Shown here in pieces: positions 11,683 through 23,500 of a stretch of DNA of 40,846 nucleotides. Under the pieces are notes generated by a model. The model was not told the origin of the DNA. It worked only from the letters and a program-made list of their open reading frames with translations, and searched no databases. The position numbers and the translations under genes are program-made. The stretch is from Volvariella volvacea V23. Its lineage: Eukaryota; Basidiomycota; Agaricomycetes; Agaricales; Pluteaceae. The number at the start of each line of letters is the position of its first letter. Within the stretch, counting starts at the first letter, position 1. The stretch lies in assembly GCA_000349905.1 (NCBI GenBank), contig KB722755.1:309054-349899 (forward strand), written 5' to 3'.

Positions 11683-14600
11683 ATGACCATCAAATATCTT
11701 GAAAGTAAGGCTAGTGACGGCTTGGGTCTAATCTCGCTACTAAAACCCCACATTGCTCTCCAAATTCCCATCTCAATCTACCCAAAAAATCGTCCAACAC
11801 GACACGACCCATCCATCATCCGATCCACGCAAATTTGGCACAAAATGCCTTTCGTCAGGCTATCTTGTGGAAAGAAAACATCTGCAAACGCTTCCGCTCT
11901 CGACTTTATCAGATTCGCGTCTTGGCATAGATGCTTCACATTATCTTCAAACACTCCTTGACAACCCTCTAACTCGCGAACCACTCTTGGCTGCTACCGG
12001 AGGACTTCCTCTAGGTCTCGCTCAACGCATTGAAGCCGACCTTCGCGTCCTCGAAAAATGGCGCATCAAGCCCGTTTTCGTCTTCAACGGCCTCGTACCC
12101 AACAAACGATGGAAACAAAACGCCATGCCAGACTACGCTGATGCCTGTAGAGATAGACGTGATGCATGGGCCAAATACGAATCCGGCCAAGAAGAAGCGG
12201 CTACCAAACTCTTCGAGGGCAGGAGTTGCTTTGCACAATGGGACACTTGGAGGATGGTTCTCCGAATCTTCAGGCATAGGAACGTGGAATTCATTGTTGC
12301 TCCTTATTTCGCCACTGCCCAGGTATGTCCCACACGCGTTTTTCTTTCTTGGTTCATCTATTATCCCTTCATTGTTGCCTTAATCTGATCTTACTGCTTG
12401 ATATTGGGCCCCCTATCTTCCCTCATTATCCGGGCCTTTCAATGGTCCTCCTTTGGGAAACTCCACTCTTTTCTTTCTCTTCGTGTTTGAAGGGTGAACA
12501 GGGATAACTAACGCCTTCCTTGCTTTATTTCCGCTTGAAACAGTTAATATATCTCCAACGTCATCACAAGTCCTACATACACGCGATCTACGGCGCTACC
12601 GATGCTCTCCTCTACCCGGGAGTTGACAAATTGATAACAGCAGTCGACTTCACGAGTTCCACCCCTACCTTTACATTTACGTCCAAAAAGAGCATCCTTG
12701 TCGAATTAGGTGTTAACGAAGATCAACTCCTCGATATCGGCCTCCTAGTTGGATATGACAGCAATCCATCATTCCCACCCATTGCTCATGATCAAGCATT
12801 GAAAGCTACCGTTGATATGGTCAAATATTACAAGACAGGTCACCAGGCTGTTTCTGCGTTCGCCGAACATCCCACAGTCAAAGCGATGCAGTTCCCCGAC
12901 CTGTTTGCACGCACGAGGTCTTTGATCAAGTTTGCATTGGTCCTTTCAAGTGAAGGAGCGGTCCAACCGCTTCCATTGGCGATCAACACGCCTTCTTCTC
13001 ATGGCAGTCATTTAGCTCATTTAACTGGTTCTTCTTCCGCTGCCGGTGCAGGGGGTGCGGGTGGTGGTGGTGGTGCAGGTGGTGTAGGTGCAGGTGCAAG
13101 TGGTCCTGCGAATGTCATAACCTCGGCCGATGTACCGAGTGATCTGCACGAAATCTTTACGAACAGACTGCCGGATGAAGTCTATTTCTACCTCTCAAAG
13201 GGTCTTATTGGGCCGCAGGCCCTAGTCTGGATTACGTCAGGACAGATTATCGAGACGCCGCCGCTGGATAATGGGGAGACGACAGAGTACAAGCGATTTG
13301 TAAAAGAGGTTATTACGGAAGGACATACCGGGCCTCGAGCGACCTCGTTGGCGTTGTTGACGTTGGCGTTGCACAACTTCTGGTCTAACCGAAAGATCGT
13401 GGGCAATTTCTGGTTTGAACAGCAAAATCCTCATGGACATAATATGAAACCAATACAGCATAACTCGCCGCAGACCTTGCAGTTGGCTGAACGCGTTTCC
13501 GGGTGGAACGTGCCGTACAGTGTAGTTGAGGAAGAACTGAGAAGACAGAACGTGAGTTGGCGTTTCTTCTGTTCTATGCTGTTCTGTTTTCTTCTGTGTA
13601 TTCTTTCCCTTGCGTTCGTTGCTTTTGCTTGGGTGACACACCATCAAGCAGCGATGCCGGGAATTTTGTTTTTCCTACCTCGACTGGACTATACTCAGTG
13701 TTGTGGTATGACGACGACTCTGACGCTGGACGAGTGTCATATCTTTTATCAGCGTTGGAGCCTTGATGGTCTCAGCCTTCTTCACTTCTTTTTCATCTTG
13801 TTTTGGTCCCACTCCACTTTTTCACACCCACCCTTTCCTTCTTTCGTTACCTCTCGCAGCTCCGTACTCTGCGATCGGTTGCTGGATTACGACATTGTAT
13901 CAACTTCTTCTCAGCATCATTGTCGTTCATATGCATTGATTTTTCTTTGCTTTCTTATAATTCTTGCCCTATTTTACTCCCCTCCATCCCCTCGTTTCTT
14001 TCGCCTTTCTTGTCTTGAGAAAATCCCGTTACTAAAATTATGTTGGTCCTTGTTTCTTCCCTTGGATCTCCCCTTGATCTGTTGCGCCCCAAACGACATC
14101 AACACAAATTCCTCCGGTGCTTCTTCGGAACGCATAAACGCTCGCACCTCACGCATGTGCACGCCGTCTATGCCCACGAACACCTCAACCTTACCTGACT
14201 CGCCACTTTGACATTCATATGTCGATGCTGAACAATACCCCGATGCCGAAACCGACTTGTCAAAATCCGGAACGACAAAAACTCGTTCTTGGCTGGGCTT
14301 TGTTATTAAACTTTGTGATTGCTACCGAACTCGATGCGACGACATCCAATGGTCCACCATTACGTCACGGGTTTCGTGATCATGCATTATGGGGACCTGG
14401 TCTCTGATGATCCCAACTCGGGGTGAATGCATCGCGGGATTGCGTTTCCATGCGCGCGGTGCGGCTGCGTGTGCCCCCCTCTGGTCTGGACGCTGGATGT
14501 ACGCTATGCATGCCGTTTGGTTTACTTGTGCATTCGGAACGGATTGCCGGAACGCTGGGACTGTTGGCACTGCGTTGCGTTCACCTGATATTCGGTATTC

Positions 14601-16595
14601 AACGCCCCCATTCGGCATTTGAACAACTGATGTCCGGTGAACCGGTGCTGCTCACTCCGGTATTCGGGGAAGTACAGTCATCAACTATAGACTTTGCGCT
14701 ATGCCTTGGAGCTACGGCATCAGAAAAACTGGCAGCGAGGACTAGAACCAAAAATACCGGGCAGGTGTTGGACAAGAAGGATGAAGTTGTCGCGAATGTA
14801 ATTTGGAGGTTTTTGGAGCTGAGAGGGTAGGTTTTAGGTTTATTTGGGTTTTTGGTGTTTCTCTCTTTTGTGTGCTTTCTCCTGTCCCCGTTGTTTCTAT
14901 TCGTCCGTCCGCCTGTGCTGCGCGGAGGGTGGCGGGTCCCGTCCGGGCTTGATGGGATGGGGGGCACAGAGGGAACTTATTCAAACACCTTTTCTATTCA
15001 CTTGTTCTATCACTATCGCATTATTACTACCCTTCCCGCCTTTTTGTTCTTGCTACCCTATCTCCTCTGTGCTTCCCCTCGAACTTTCCACTCCTCCCAC
15101 TCTCCCCCACACTATACGCTATACACGATGCACACACACGCACTAACTCCTACCCCTCCTGCGGCCTTCACAGATTCCTAGTAAACACGCACATTCACTC
15201 CCCGCTTGCCCGAGCCATGTTCACCGCCATCCGGCAATCGCGTGTGAACGACAAGTTCCAAGATTCGCTCTACCTGTTCTTGGAACTAGTCAGAGCGGGG
15301 GTGATGCACGGTCATTTGTGGTCCCAGAGAGCATTCAGCGGCGGTCCCAGTTTTGGAACCGGTAAGCTTGCTTCTATTCTTTCCATTACCCTTTCTGTCC
15401 CATTTGGTCTTTTGGTTTTCCCTACTCGGATTGGGCGACTGACGTGTTTTTTTTTCTCTCATTCTTCATTTTGGGGACATGCTATTGTGACCTGTTGCGA
15501 TCGTCAACCGCCCGTCATTTCTCTCTCACGCAAACTTTCCGTACATTGGCGACTTGGTCCATTTTCGTTCTCGATCGGGGGCTTGGGATGCCTGTTTTCG
15601 CGATCCTGACACACGGACCCGGTGCTGTCTCACGTCTCCGTCTCAATTGGGTCGTGATCCCTGGTATGCGAATTATGAACGCCACACATTGAAATCTTTT
15701 TATATTCGCCAATGGACCGTGGATTGGCATTTGCTTCGCGCGGGCTTGCGGCGTTGTCATCGGCATTGCGGGTTGGTTTGTTGGGACTATACCATAAACT
15801 GGATAGACGATGAGAAATCGTGCATGCTGCTCGTGATGCGGGTGCTCAGCATCGTTCCTTTGAACTTCAAGGTAAGCAATTGTGGCTGAGATGTCACCAC
15901 GCCGCTCAACTCTAATCCATCAAAAACGCTCACACCTTACCTCTTTGTCACCCTTGTGCAATTCACATTTCGCATTTCCGCTTTTGTCTGTTTTCATTTT
16001 ATTTTCGATTTTCGATTTTTTCGTCGTTTCTGCTAGCCCCAACCATGGTCGGCCCCACTCTCCCGCGAACTGCTCGTCTTCAACTCGTTCGTCAAATCCC
16101 TCTCACGCGCACTGCGCACCCTGCTTGAAGTGACGACTCTCAACATGCTCCTCCGCTCGGACGCGCGCCGCTCCCGCGAGGACTTTTTGGACATTGCGCT
16201 CTCGCTCCCGTTCCAAACCGAGGTCAACACCGGGTTCGGGATCCTGGCCAAGGTCTATCTCGACGCGCTGACGCACATCAACAACCGCCAGAGGGTGCGC
16301 GATCCGAACGCGGAGGGCGTAAGAGAGGCAAAGGAGATGGCGCTCGATATTTGCGAGGAGACGTTCCAGGGGGTCAAGGCGCCCAAGGCGGAGGTGGAGA
16401 GGGGATTTAGATTTTGGGATGTGGTAAGTATTGATTATTTTTTAATTAATTAATATTATTTTTGGGATATTAATGGGTTTTTTTTTGTAGTGCTTGAGTG
16501 CGATGAGGCAGCTTCATTCGGAGGGTGCGGTGTTGAAGGAGTTGATTGACCAGTTTGAGGCTGCCGAGGCCTGGTTGGCTCCCATGCGCCCTTGA
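11683..16595 (+). CDS. MKT1: Mkt1 homologue, XPG/PIN-like post-transcriptional regulator (795 aa)
   Basis: I place eight exons at 11683-11704, 11859-12322, 12544-13551, 14678-14826, 15174-15361, 15807-15871, 16037-16423 and 16491-16595. They sum to 2388 nt with all phases consistent. The start MTIKYLES resembles the MAIKSLES start of yeast Mkt1, which supports the 22-nt first exon. Residues 1 to about 250 form an XPG-like fold, with LGIDASHYL near 29-37 and IFVFNG-type strand PVFVFNGLVPNKRW. The second acidic cluster of true XPG nucleases is absent: the segment reads APYFATAQLIYL, then IYGATDALLYPG, so the protein is probably not a nuclease. A glycine/alanine linker (about 329-349) precedes the MKT1 N region (LPDEVYFYLSKGLI) and the MKT1 C region, about 560-790 (LLEVTTLNMLLRSDARRSRE). 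In yeast, Mkt1 acts with Pbp1 on polysomes to control mRNA stability and translation, and it affects M2 satellite RNA. The introns are unusually long (154, 221, 1126, 347, 445, 165 and 67 nt). Confidence 0.96.
13042..13104 (+). repeat. GGN trinucleotide repeat coding a Gly/Ala linker in Mkt1
   Basis: The bases are dominated by GGT, GCA and GGG codons and encode a run of glycine and alanine with one valine, between the XPG-like and MKT1 N regions. Mixed codons suggest an imperfect, length-variable microsatellite. It keeps frame and probably forms a flexible linker. Confidence 0.85.
13552..14677 (+). other. very long MKT1 intron 3 (1126 nt)
   Basis: The donor is GTGAGT right after codon Asn498 and the acceptor is GTACAG, directly before TCATCAACTATAGAC, which codes SSTID. 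The frame of exon 3 remains open for 660 nt into the intron, to TGA at 14209-14211, starting with a strongly hydrophobic stretch. The left two thirds are pyrimidine-rich. The last 255 nt are open in the frame of exon 4. No recognisable domain is encoded. An unrecognised exon, an inserted element, or a genuinely long intron are all possible. Confidence 0.75.
14827..15173 (+). other. long MKT1 intron 4 (347 nt)
   Basis: It runs from GTAGGT after a phase-2 GG to TTCACAG before A-TTC-CTA, restoring Gly-Phe-Leu. It is rich in C and T, with a CAC-rich tract near 15130-15145. I see no other feature inside. Confidence 0.85.
15362..15806 (+). other. long MKT1 intron 5 (445 nt)
   Basis: It runs from GTAAGC after a phase-1 G to GGATAG before AC-GAT-GAG. 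The splice restores Gly-Thr-Asp-Asp-Glu-Lys. The right half, from about 15554, is open in the same frame as exon 6 but contains no motif known to me. Confidence 0.85.
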
Positions 16596-17411
16596 GCTTT
16601 TGGATTGGATTTAGGAGATGTGGTATTTTTTGGGTGGTTTTGTGTTTTTTGTTGTATTGAAAAGCAAAATATATTGCAAATAGTTTCCGTTGTGAAATTA
16701 ATGAATGAATTAATTAAGGGGCATTAATTGATTGGTGGATCGCAATGCTGATGGCAATGGCGGGTAGAGACAATACAGTCCATTTATCGCTCCCACCCGT
16801 TGTGCGCTGTGGGCAGGGATCAATGCGTGCTCGGAAAGGATAGATGGTGCAGCCCGAGACGATCTGAGGATGGAGCCGCCCCGTCTGGGAAATCGATGAG
16901 AGCAGCTCGGCATGGGAAGGAGCACGCTGGTGGCTGGCCGAGCAGAGCAGAGTGGTGCGTGTGGAGGAGGCGAGTGGCAATCCGATAAAGCGGATCTCGA
17001 TGCAGCGTGTGGGAAAGAGAAGTCTAGACCCAGACGCTGATGGAGGAGGATGATGAGAGTGGGAGATCTGGGAGCGCAGGGGGTGGGATGGAATCTGGCG
17101 TCGCTGGGGCAGGGCTGGGTGGATCTGCGATTCCGTGGGTGGGAGTACCGGAAGAGACGGTGCGCAAAGGGACGATAGAGAGGAGGGAAGAGTGTGCTGT
17201 TCTTGGCCGGGTGCCCCCCTGGTTGGGCCCCAGCCCCCCAGCTGGCCCCCGCCGAGGCTGGATGATGGGTTGCTGTCTTTGCTGCCCGCTTTCGGTTTTA
17301 TAAATGCACAAGAGATCGTCTCGCCGCTTTCCCGTCTCCCAACAAGCAGCTCTCCTCAGGTCCAAGTCCCTTGGGCCCATAACGCGCCTCTTTCCACTCG
17401 CCTCGCACACC
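16596..17411 (+). other. MKT1 3' end and promoter region of the next gene
   Basis: The first roughly 130 nt are AT-rich with T-runs and TTAATTAA, typical of a 3' untranslated end, although no canonical AATAAA is present. From about 16740 the sequence becomes GC-rich and includes C-runs near 17213-17245. A TATA element lies at 17299-17305. I see no coding evidence in the short frames here. Confidence 0.6.
17299..17305 (+). promoter_or_regulatory. TATA box
   Basis: TATAAAT, within TTTTATAAAT, lies 107 nt upstream of the ATG chosen for the 245-residue protein. The distance leaves room for a leader of about 70-80 nt. Its presence argues against starting translation at the in-frame ATG at 17304, which overlaps the box. 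Confidence 0.6.
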
Positions 17412-18398
17412 ATGCTCGAGTCTGGCATGTACTTTCCCAACAGCAGCACCAGCAATGTCTCCAACATCCTCATCTCCCACCAAAAGCAGGACTCGCTCGT
17501 GGCCCCCTCGCACTTCTACTGCCCGCACCAGCAGCCATACACCGTCCAGGTGATCGAGCTTGTCGAATGCCCGCACCCGCCGCCCCGCGACATCTCCCCG
17601 CCCGCGACCTCGTCCTACTACTCCTCCTCGTACACATCCTCCTCGTGCGGCTCCGACTCGGAAGAGTGCGACGAGGAGTCGATATGCGAGTCGTACTGCT
17701 CCTCGGTCGAGCAGGACCACCACTCGTGCGATGACGACAGCTCATCGCTCGCATCGCAGACATCGATGGATTCGGCATTCTCTGCAACAATGAAGAGCAT
17801 CTTGGTGTGGCGTGAAAGAGCGATGTGCATTGGATCATCGACCGCCCCTCGTGAGTACCCACAGCTTTGTTCGCCCTCCCATTCCCTGCCATGGCCCGTT
17901 CTCAACCGTCCCTTGCCTTTTTGTCCTGCGCCGCGCCCACAGACGACGCGCCGCGTCCCTCGTCTCCGCTAAAACGAAAACTGAGCAGCGAGCACTACTC
18001 GTCTGACGATGACAGTGATGGCGATGATGACACGGTAAGCAATCTCGCCTTCCCTAACCCCCACGCTTCTTGTTACTCGATTTCGATCAACCCTGACGTG
18101 TTGTTTTTTTTGCGTCCCTTGGCTTTCCTTTGTTTTCCTTTTTCGGCCATCCCGTTTCCTTTTTTCTATTTTTCCTCTTTTGGCCATCCAGGCGTTCAGG
18201 AAGCGATCTCGCTCGCAGGGCCCAGACGAGGAGATGGTCGTCGACGCCGCGAGAAGTAAGGACGACTCAGGATCGCACATCTGGGCCTGCTCAGCGTGCG
18301 ACGCCGCGTTCTCTGCTGCCGACGACCTGAAACGCCACGGCGAGGGCGAGCAAGTCAACGAGGCCTGTGCCGCAGCGGTCCAATACGCATTTGAGTAG
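17412..18398 (+). CDS. acidic Ser-rich protein with C-terminal zinc-finger-like module (245 aa)
   Basis: I place three exons at 17412-17850, 17943-18034 and 18192-18398, with GT-AG introns of 92 and 157 nt, summing to 738 nt. I chose the ATG in context CACACCATGC; an in-frame ATG at 17304 overlaps the TATA box. Residues about 60-125 are extremely rich in serine, cysteine and acid (EECDEESICESYCSS). A second acidic block SSDDDSDGDDDT lies near 165-177. Basic motifs KRK (157-159) and RKRSRS (180-185) look like nuclear-localisation signals. The C-terminus has C210-x2-C213-x12-H226-x9-C236, which resembles a C2H2 finger whose last histidine is replaced by a distant cysteine. The tail, EACAAAVQYAFE, is a pattern I recall at the ends of uncharacterised basidiomycete proteins. 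A nuclear, possibly nucleic-acid-binding role is inference; no function is established. Confidence 0.85.
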
Positions 18399-20560
18399 AT
18401 CATCATTCCATCGAGGATCAATCTCCCTCCCTCTTCTTTCTCCCTCCACCCCCATGAGCACAGGCCACCCTCGTCTGCCATCATATCCTTGGAACATCAT
18501 ATGGCATACAGCATACAGCACCGGCATCTACCTTTACCTTCACCCCACCACATGAAGCACGAAGCGGAAATGCACACGCATGGGCTCGGTCTCGGGTTCG
18601 GGATGCACACTGATTGTCTCCACCCACGCCACTCATTCCTTCGCGTGCAGACACCCCACCCCCACGGACGCTCACGAAACAGGAAGCCACGGACACGCCC
18701 GCCCAGCCTCGCCTGGTCTCCTATCGGGCACTTTCCCATCCCCACGCAGGGCGGGAGGCAAACAGGAATAAGGGGAGACGGAAAAGCAGGATGAATGGGA
18801 GGCAAGGGGAGCGAGCGAGGGACGGGTAACGACATCAAGTAACGACACGGAAACAAGCTCGAGTGCGGTTGTTGCCCGAGCCTCTCGCCCCCATCAGCCC
18901 TGGCTGGCCGTGGCCCTTGTCGTGCACCACGTCCTTGTCCTTGTGGATGGTTGACACGACGGCCATACCTTGTCCTTCTGTCTCTTTCCCTACTCGTGGT
19001 CCTCTCTCCCTCTCTCTTCGCCGTCCTCCCTCCTCGGTCTGGGGCCCCGTGGCGACCCTCGTCCTCGCTCCCACTTTCACCCCTCACCCCGGGTTCGGGT
19101 TGGAGCTTCGGTAACGTACGCTCACGTACAACTCTAATGCGCACCTGGCACCCCATGCACGCACGGACACACACCACCACGCCACCGACCGCGACGACCA
19201 TCACTCGCTCACCCGAGACCGAGGTGGATCCACCCGCTCCTCATTTCGCTTCTGGCTCACCATCACCATCGTCATCATCGCCATCGCATCACACGATGCC
19301 ACAAACTCGCACTCGCACCGTTGACTCGTTTGCATCATCGTACCTTGGCTTGCTACGACCCATCATCTCGTCTCGTCTCTGGTGCCGTCGAGGATATCAA
19401 GATCCTCCACGGTGATTTCGTTTAACATCGTTATCATTCTCCACTTCCCCCCTCCTCCGTTTTCTATTTGTTCACACGATGCTGAATACGAGAGCGCGAT
19501 CTCTCGTCATATCGTGTCCCTCACATCATCTCATCTCATCTCCACCTCATCATCATGTTCATGTGATGTGACGAAAAGGTCTCATGTACCTTTTCATTTT
19601 CATTTATCTCTTTGCTTCCTTCCTTCTTTCTCTTTCGTTTCCTTGGAACACTCACGAACTGTCACGAACGCTCTTGTCTTTTCTCTTCTTCTCTTTCTCA
19701 TACTTTGAAATGAACGAACAATGATAGTCTCGTCATCTTCCTCTTCCCTCTTCCTCTCCCCCACCTCGCCGTATCGAATCGAATCAAACGAGTAGTGCTC
19801 TTGACGACACTTTCTCTTGTACATTTATCAATCCACCATCACGACCCCACACATCAGCATCAGCTGCCCCTCCGTCTCTTTCCATCTTACTTCTACACTA
19901 CCCGAACCCCAAACATAATCTTGTATACAATACCTAGGTACCGGTCAGCATTTCTTTCCGATTAGGCATACACAACGCATACGTACACGCATACGCACGC
20001 AGAGCAGTAAAGGCAAAGGCAGAGTAGGATATTTAGTATAATAGCGATTAGCGCCTTTTGGGTGTGGTTACTTTACCGGAAATCGAAACGTAATCTCTCT
20101 TTTTTCGTTTTGTGTGCGTGTGTGATCAAGCCGAGTGTGGTCTGGTCTGAGCCTTGTGAGCTTGTGAATTTGAGGGGATGCAATGACTATGGAGCTTGCC
20201 TTGGCGGTGCATGTGCAAGGGACTCGGGTGTAAATCCAAGATGATGGAAGTGGGCGCTTTGTGGTGGCCAGTCCGTGACATTCTCAGGCTTGTCGCGTGC
20301 CCCAAGTACTGCTAGTGGAGGGTCTCGGGGTATGTCCCGAGTCTACACTCAATCCTGTGCCCACGACAAGCCTCCAGTCATCGACTCGCAAAACACCACC
20401 ACTGTCATGCTCACTCCAAGTCAAGGTGGCGCTCAGGCTTGGATACGTGTCGAGCGCATTTAATTATTCGACCGTCTTGACCTCACTACCACCACCACCC
20501 TGGCTTCTCGTCCTGCTTCGTCATGTTGACAGGTCACTGGATTTTCAAGTTTTAATTAAG
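18399..20560. other. CT-rich non-coding region downstream of the 245-aa gene
   Basis: The plus strand is strongly pyrimidine-rich, especially 18950-19060 and 19400-19760, with CAT/CTC microsatellite-like stretches near 19258-19300 and 19520-19560. A minus-strand frame of 235 residues (18497-19204) is low-complexity Arg/Gly/Pro and looks like a composition artefact. The region may be an extended 3' untranslated region or an upstream regulatory stretch. No domain-bearing frame was seen. Confidence 0.5.
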
Positions 20561-23500
20561 AAGTCGGTGATTTAGTGATTTAGTGATATTCGACACTGAC
20601 GCTGGCTTCGACGTTGACACCGTACGCACCCATTCACTCATTGAATTAATTTGTGAAAAACACCGAGCCAGCCCCAAGGTCAACCCCGTTCCGCAGTAAG
20701 CATTACAATTAGTGCGCAGCCCTGGCAACTTGAAGATGTGCCAATAAACGATGACTCCGAGTCGATGCCAGTGGGCGTTAACGCGCCCGACCGCTGTGCA
20801 TTGGCAGCTGCCAGTGAGATGGTGGCTATCAACTCTCCTTCTGAATTTCCCACTCGCGTGTGCGGTAGGCAGCAGCAGCCGCACGGCAGGCAGCTATCAG
20901 CGCACAGTCCCAGACGAAGGTAAGACGCGGAGGCGGATCCCATCCACGTCACTCGACGTCAAATTATACCAATATCGACCGGCGCCGACCTTTGGCTAAT
21001 TCAACCAGCTTCCCCCCCTGTCGTCGTTAAATCAGGAAATGTCCACGCACCCCAGAACTGGTCTGAGCTGTCGCCGCCTTCTTTAGAAGCGAAGGATAAA
21101 CCCCAGGTGTTGCGAACAGCACTGTAGAAAGCCCCTATTCTGCCATTTACTGCTATATCAGATATAGTATGACGGATACGGACGCCCAGCATGACGCCCT
21201 TCCGCTTTCCTCGCCCCATGTGAAACAGCCCAGTTGCCATACTGCACTTGCATCGGCGTGGTCGTCCTTTCCTTACTTCCAATTTATCTACATCCCATTC
21301 ATTCCAGACCCCTCCCGTCTCCGGAATGCTGACACTAATATAGGCTAACCCTGTTCAAAACCCTCCGATTGTGATTTGCCACAGCGCAAACGTCAACAGG
21401 GTCTAGACCCGGATGCCAATGCGTCACTAACCAACTTGGCTCGGTGATAAGTTCAAAAGATCGGCGTCACGACAGGGAAAAAGGGAGAATATATGCGGTA
21501 AAGGTTTGGAGCTGCGCAACTTTTTCGTTCTGCACAGCCCAGACTTTGCGCGCGCAGTTCTAGTGTTGGAGGTGGGTGCGTTCACTCGTGGGGAGCGGAT
21601 TTCCCATGACGGGAAATTTGGTACCTACCAATGGGCTAGACGACTTCTTTTTTCCCCCTTGCTCTGCGTGTAGCTTGCACAGCTTGACCACGCAAACGAG
21701 CACACACACAGTTCGGGTCTTGAATTCCCAAATTCTGCGAGGAACTCGACCCCACGAATTCCTTCTCACAATAGCAATTAGCAAAAAAATTTTGCATGCC
21801 CTGAATTGGAAGGAATTGCAATAATCTGCAAGTATAATGAGGGCTGTCAATCCCGGCGTGTCAAAATTTGTGGACACACAATATCTTAAAACTCACTTGC
21901 TATTTTCCGCGCAGACATGGTAGGCTCGCCAAAATACACACAATAGACATCCCGTCAACTTGTCAATGTGTCAATCAGAGAGGCTCGTCCCTCCTTGTGC
22001 TCCCGATCAGCGTGCAGTCGTGGACACGATGAATACCACAGCAAGGGATGAATGTGTATACGACATACATATACAACTCTATGGACCGGCAACTCCGGAT
22101 GCACCTGACTGGGCCTTGAGAAAATTACGGGGTCATGATGGAATAGCACGGAATGGAAAGAAGTATCAGACCCACGGAACAAGAGGGGACGGTTGGCTAA
22201 CTTTCTCCCACGATAAGATCAGTGTCAGAGGTGCTGTGGAGTATCAGGTAGTCGGATTGTCATAATCCTATTGAATGGGTCGGGAAGTAGACGCTGAAGG
22301 CTCAGGAGGCGGATAATGCCGACCAGTACAAGAACACTGCCTACCAATTCCGCTCGGCTACCATCGGATGTCGTGGAAACACCACTTGAATGGTAGGGGG
22401 TGGATATCTGCCCTCAGTTACAATGAGGGAAGCGTGTGTGTCCTCACTAATCACATGTCTTTTTGTATTTTTTGGGAGATGTGGTAACTGACGTGGGTAT
22501 CATGGCAAATGGTATGCGGTTGCAAAGCCTCCTAATGACGGGATATTAGGTTCTTAGCCTCCTTCGCGCTGTTGGACATGCTAGTTATGCTTCGCTTCTA
22601 CCGCTGATGTTGGGAAAATTGTGATTGTAGTCGAGGGTAGCCTGGGTGTGTAGAAATTGCCTACCGTCAGCTAGGCACTCAGTATCACAGCCACCACCGA
22701 GCTACGTTACCGCATGTGTCCCAAACAAGCGAATAGATGCGAGTGCAGCTGGGGTATGTGGGATAGTATTTGGCGATGCAGGCAGCGTGGAGCACAACAC
22801 CATTGCCGTGCAACCCCTAAATGCAGTTGACAGCGACAGTAAGGTGGGGAGGGGTGATTTGATGGTTTGATCGACGGTGTCAACGCCTCTGGTTGCCCAT
22901 TGCCACTCCATCGGCGCGGGGCATCCTAATGTAGATTTCTGCGGCAACAAAGGTCGAATCAAATATGCTCCAGCGACAGGATTGCCTTTGTGTATCCATG
23001 GCGAACTACTTTGAATATCGCCCTTAGCGGAAAACTGAAGGGAAGTGGCAACTTGAGCGCTGAACGGAAACGTGTATAGAAATGCCACACAGCAGTACAG
23101 GATTGTGAGTGAGTCCCTTTTGCCTTGTGTCGTGCAAGACGACAGGAGTGAGCATCTGCCAATACGATTTTCGTTACCTCTTACTCAGGGTAGCTGAACT
23201 TCGATGACCGTTGGTAGAGAACACGGGCAGGGATCTAATGACACTCGATCCGTTCATACTCGGCATCGGAAATGGCCTGCCTCACGCATACAGACCGCTA
23301 AATGCCATATCGCCTTAGCATGATCCTATGTGGGCAAGGTGGGAGTTGGAAGTTCGTCACAGCCTCGTGCCAACTTGGGGGAGTTGTCCGACAATCCTGC
23401 CACCACGGTCCATGGTCAGTGATTACGACAGGCTCGAGCAGTGACTAATTACATTTTCCTAAGGTGTGGGGGGCTCGGAGGAAGCAGAAGAAGAAAAACA

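Noticed and set aside
17304..17411. Upstream in-frame ATG for the 245-residue protein
   Set aside because: It overlaps the TATA box, so the transcript should begin downstream of it.
18497..19204. Minus-strand open frame of 235 codons
   Set aside because: It is low-complexity Arg/Gly/Pro, opposite a pyrimidine-rich stretch where stops are rare on that strand, with no domain, splice logic or family likeness.
22702..23088. Minus-strand frame starting with a signal-peptide-like hydrophobic segment
   Set aside because: No suitable ATG or splice acceptor gives a full start in this frame, the rest of the frame has no recognisable family features, and an overlapping plus-strand frame is similar in quality.
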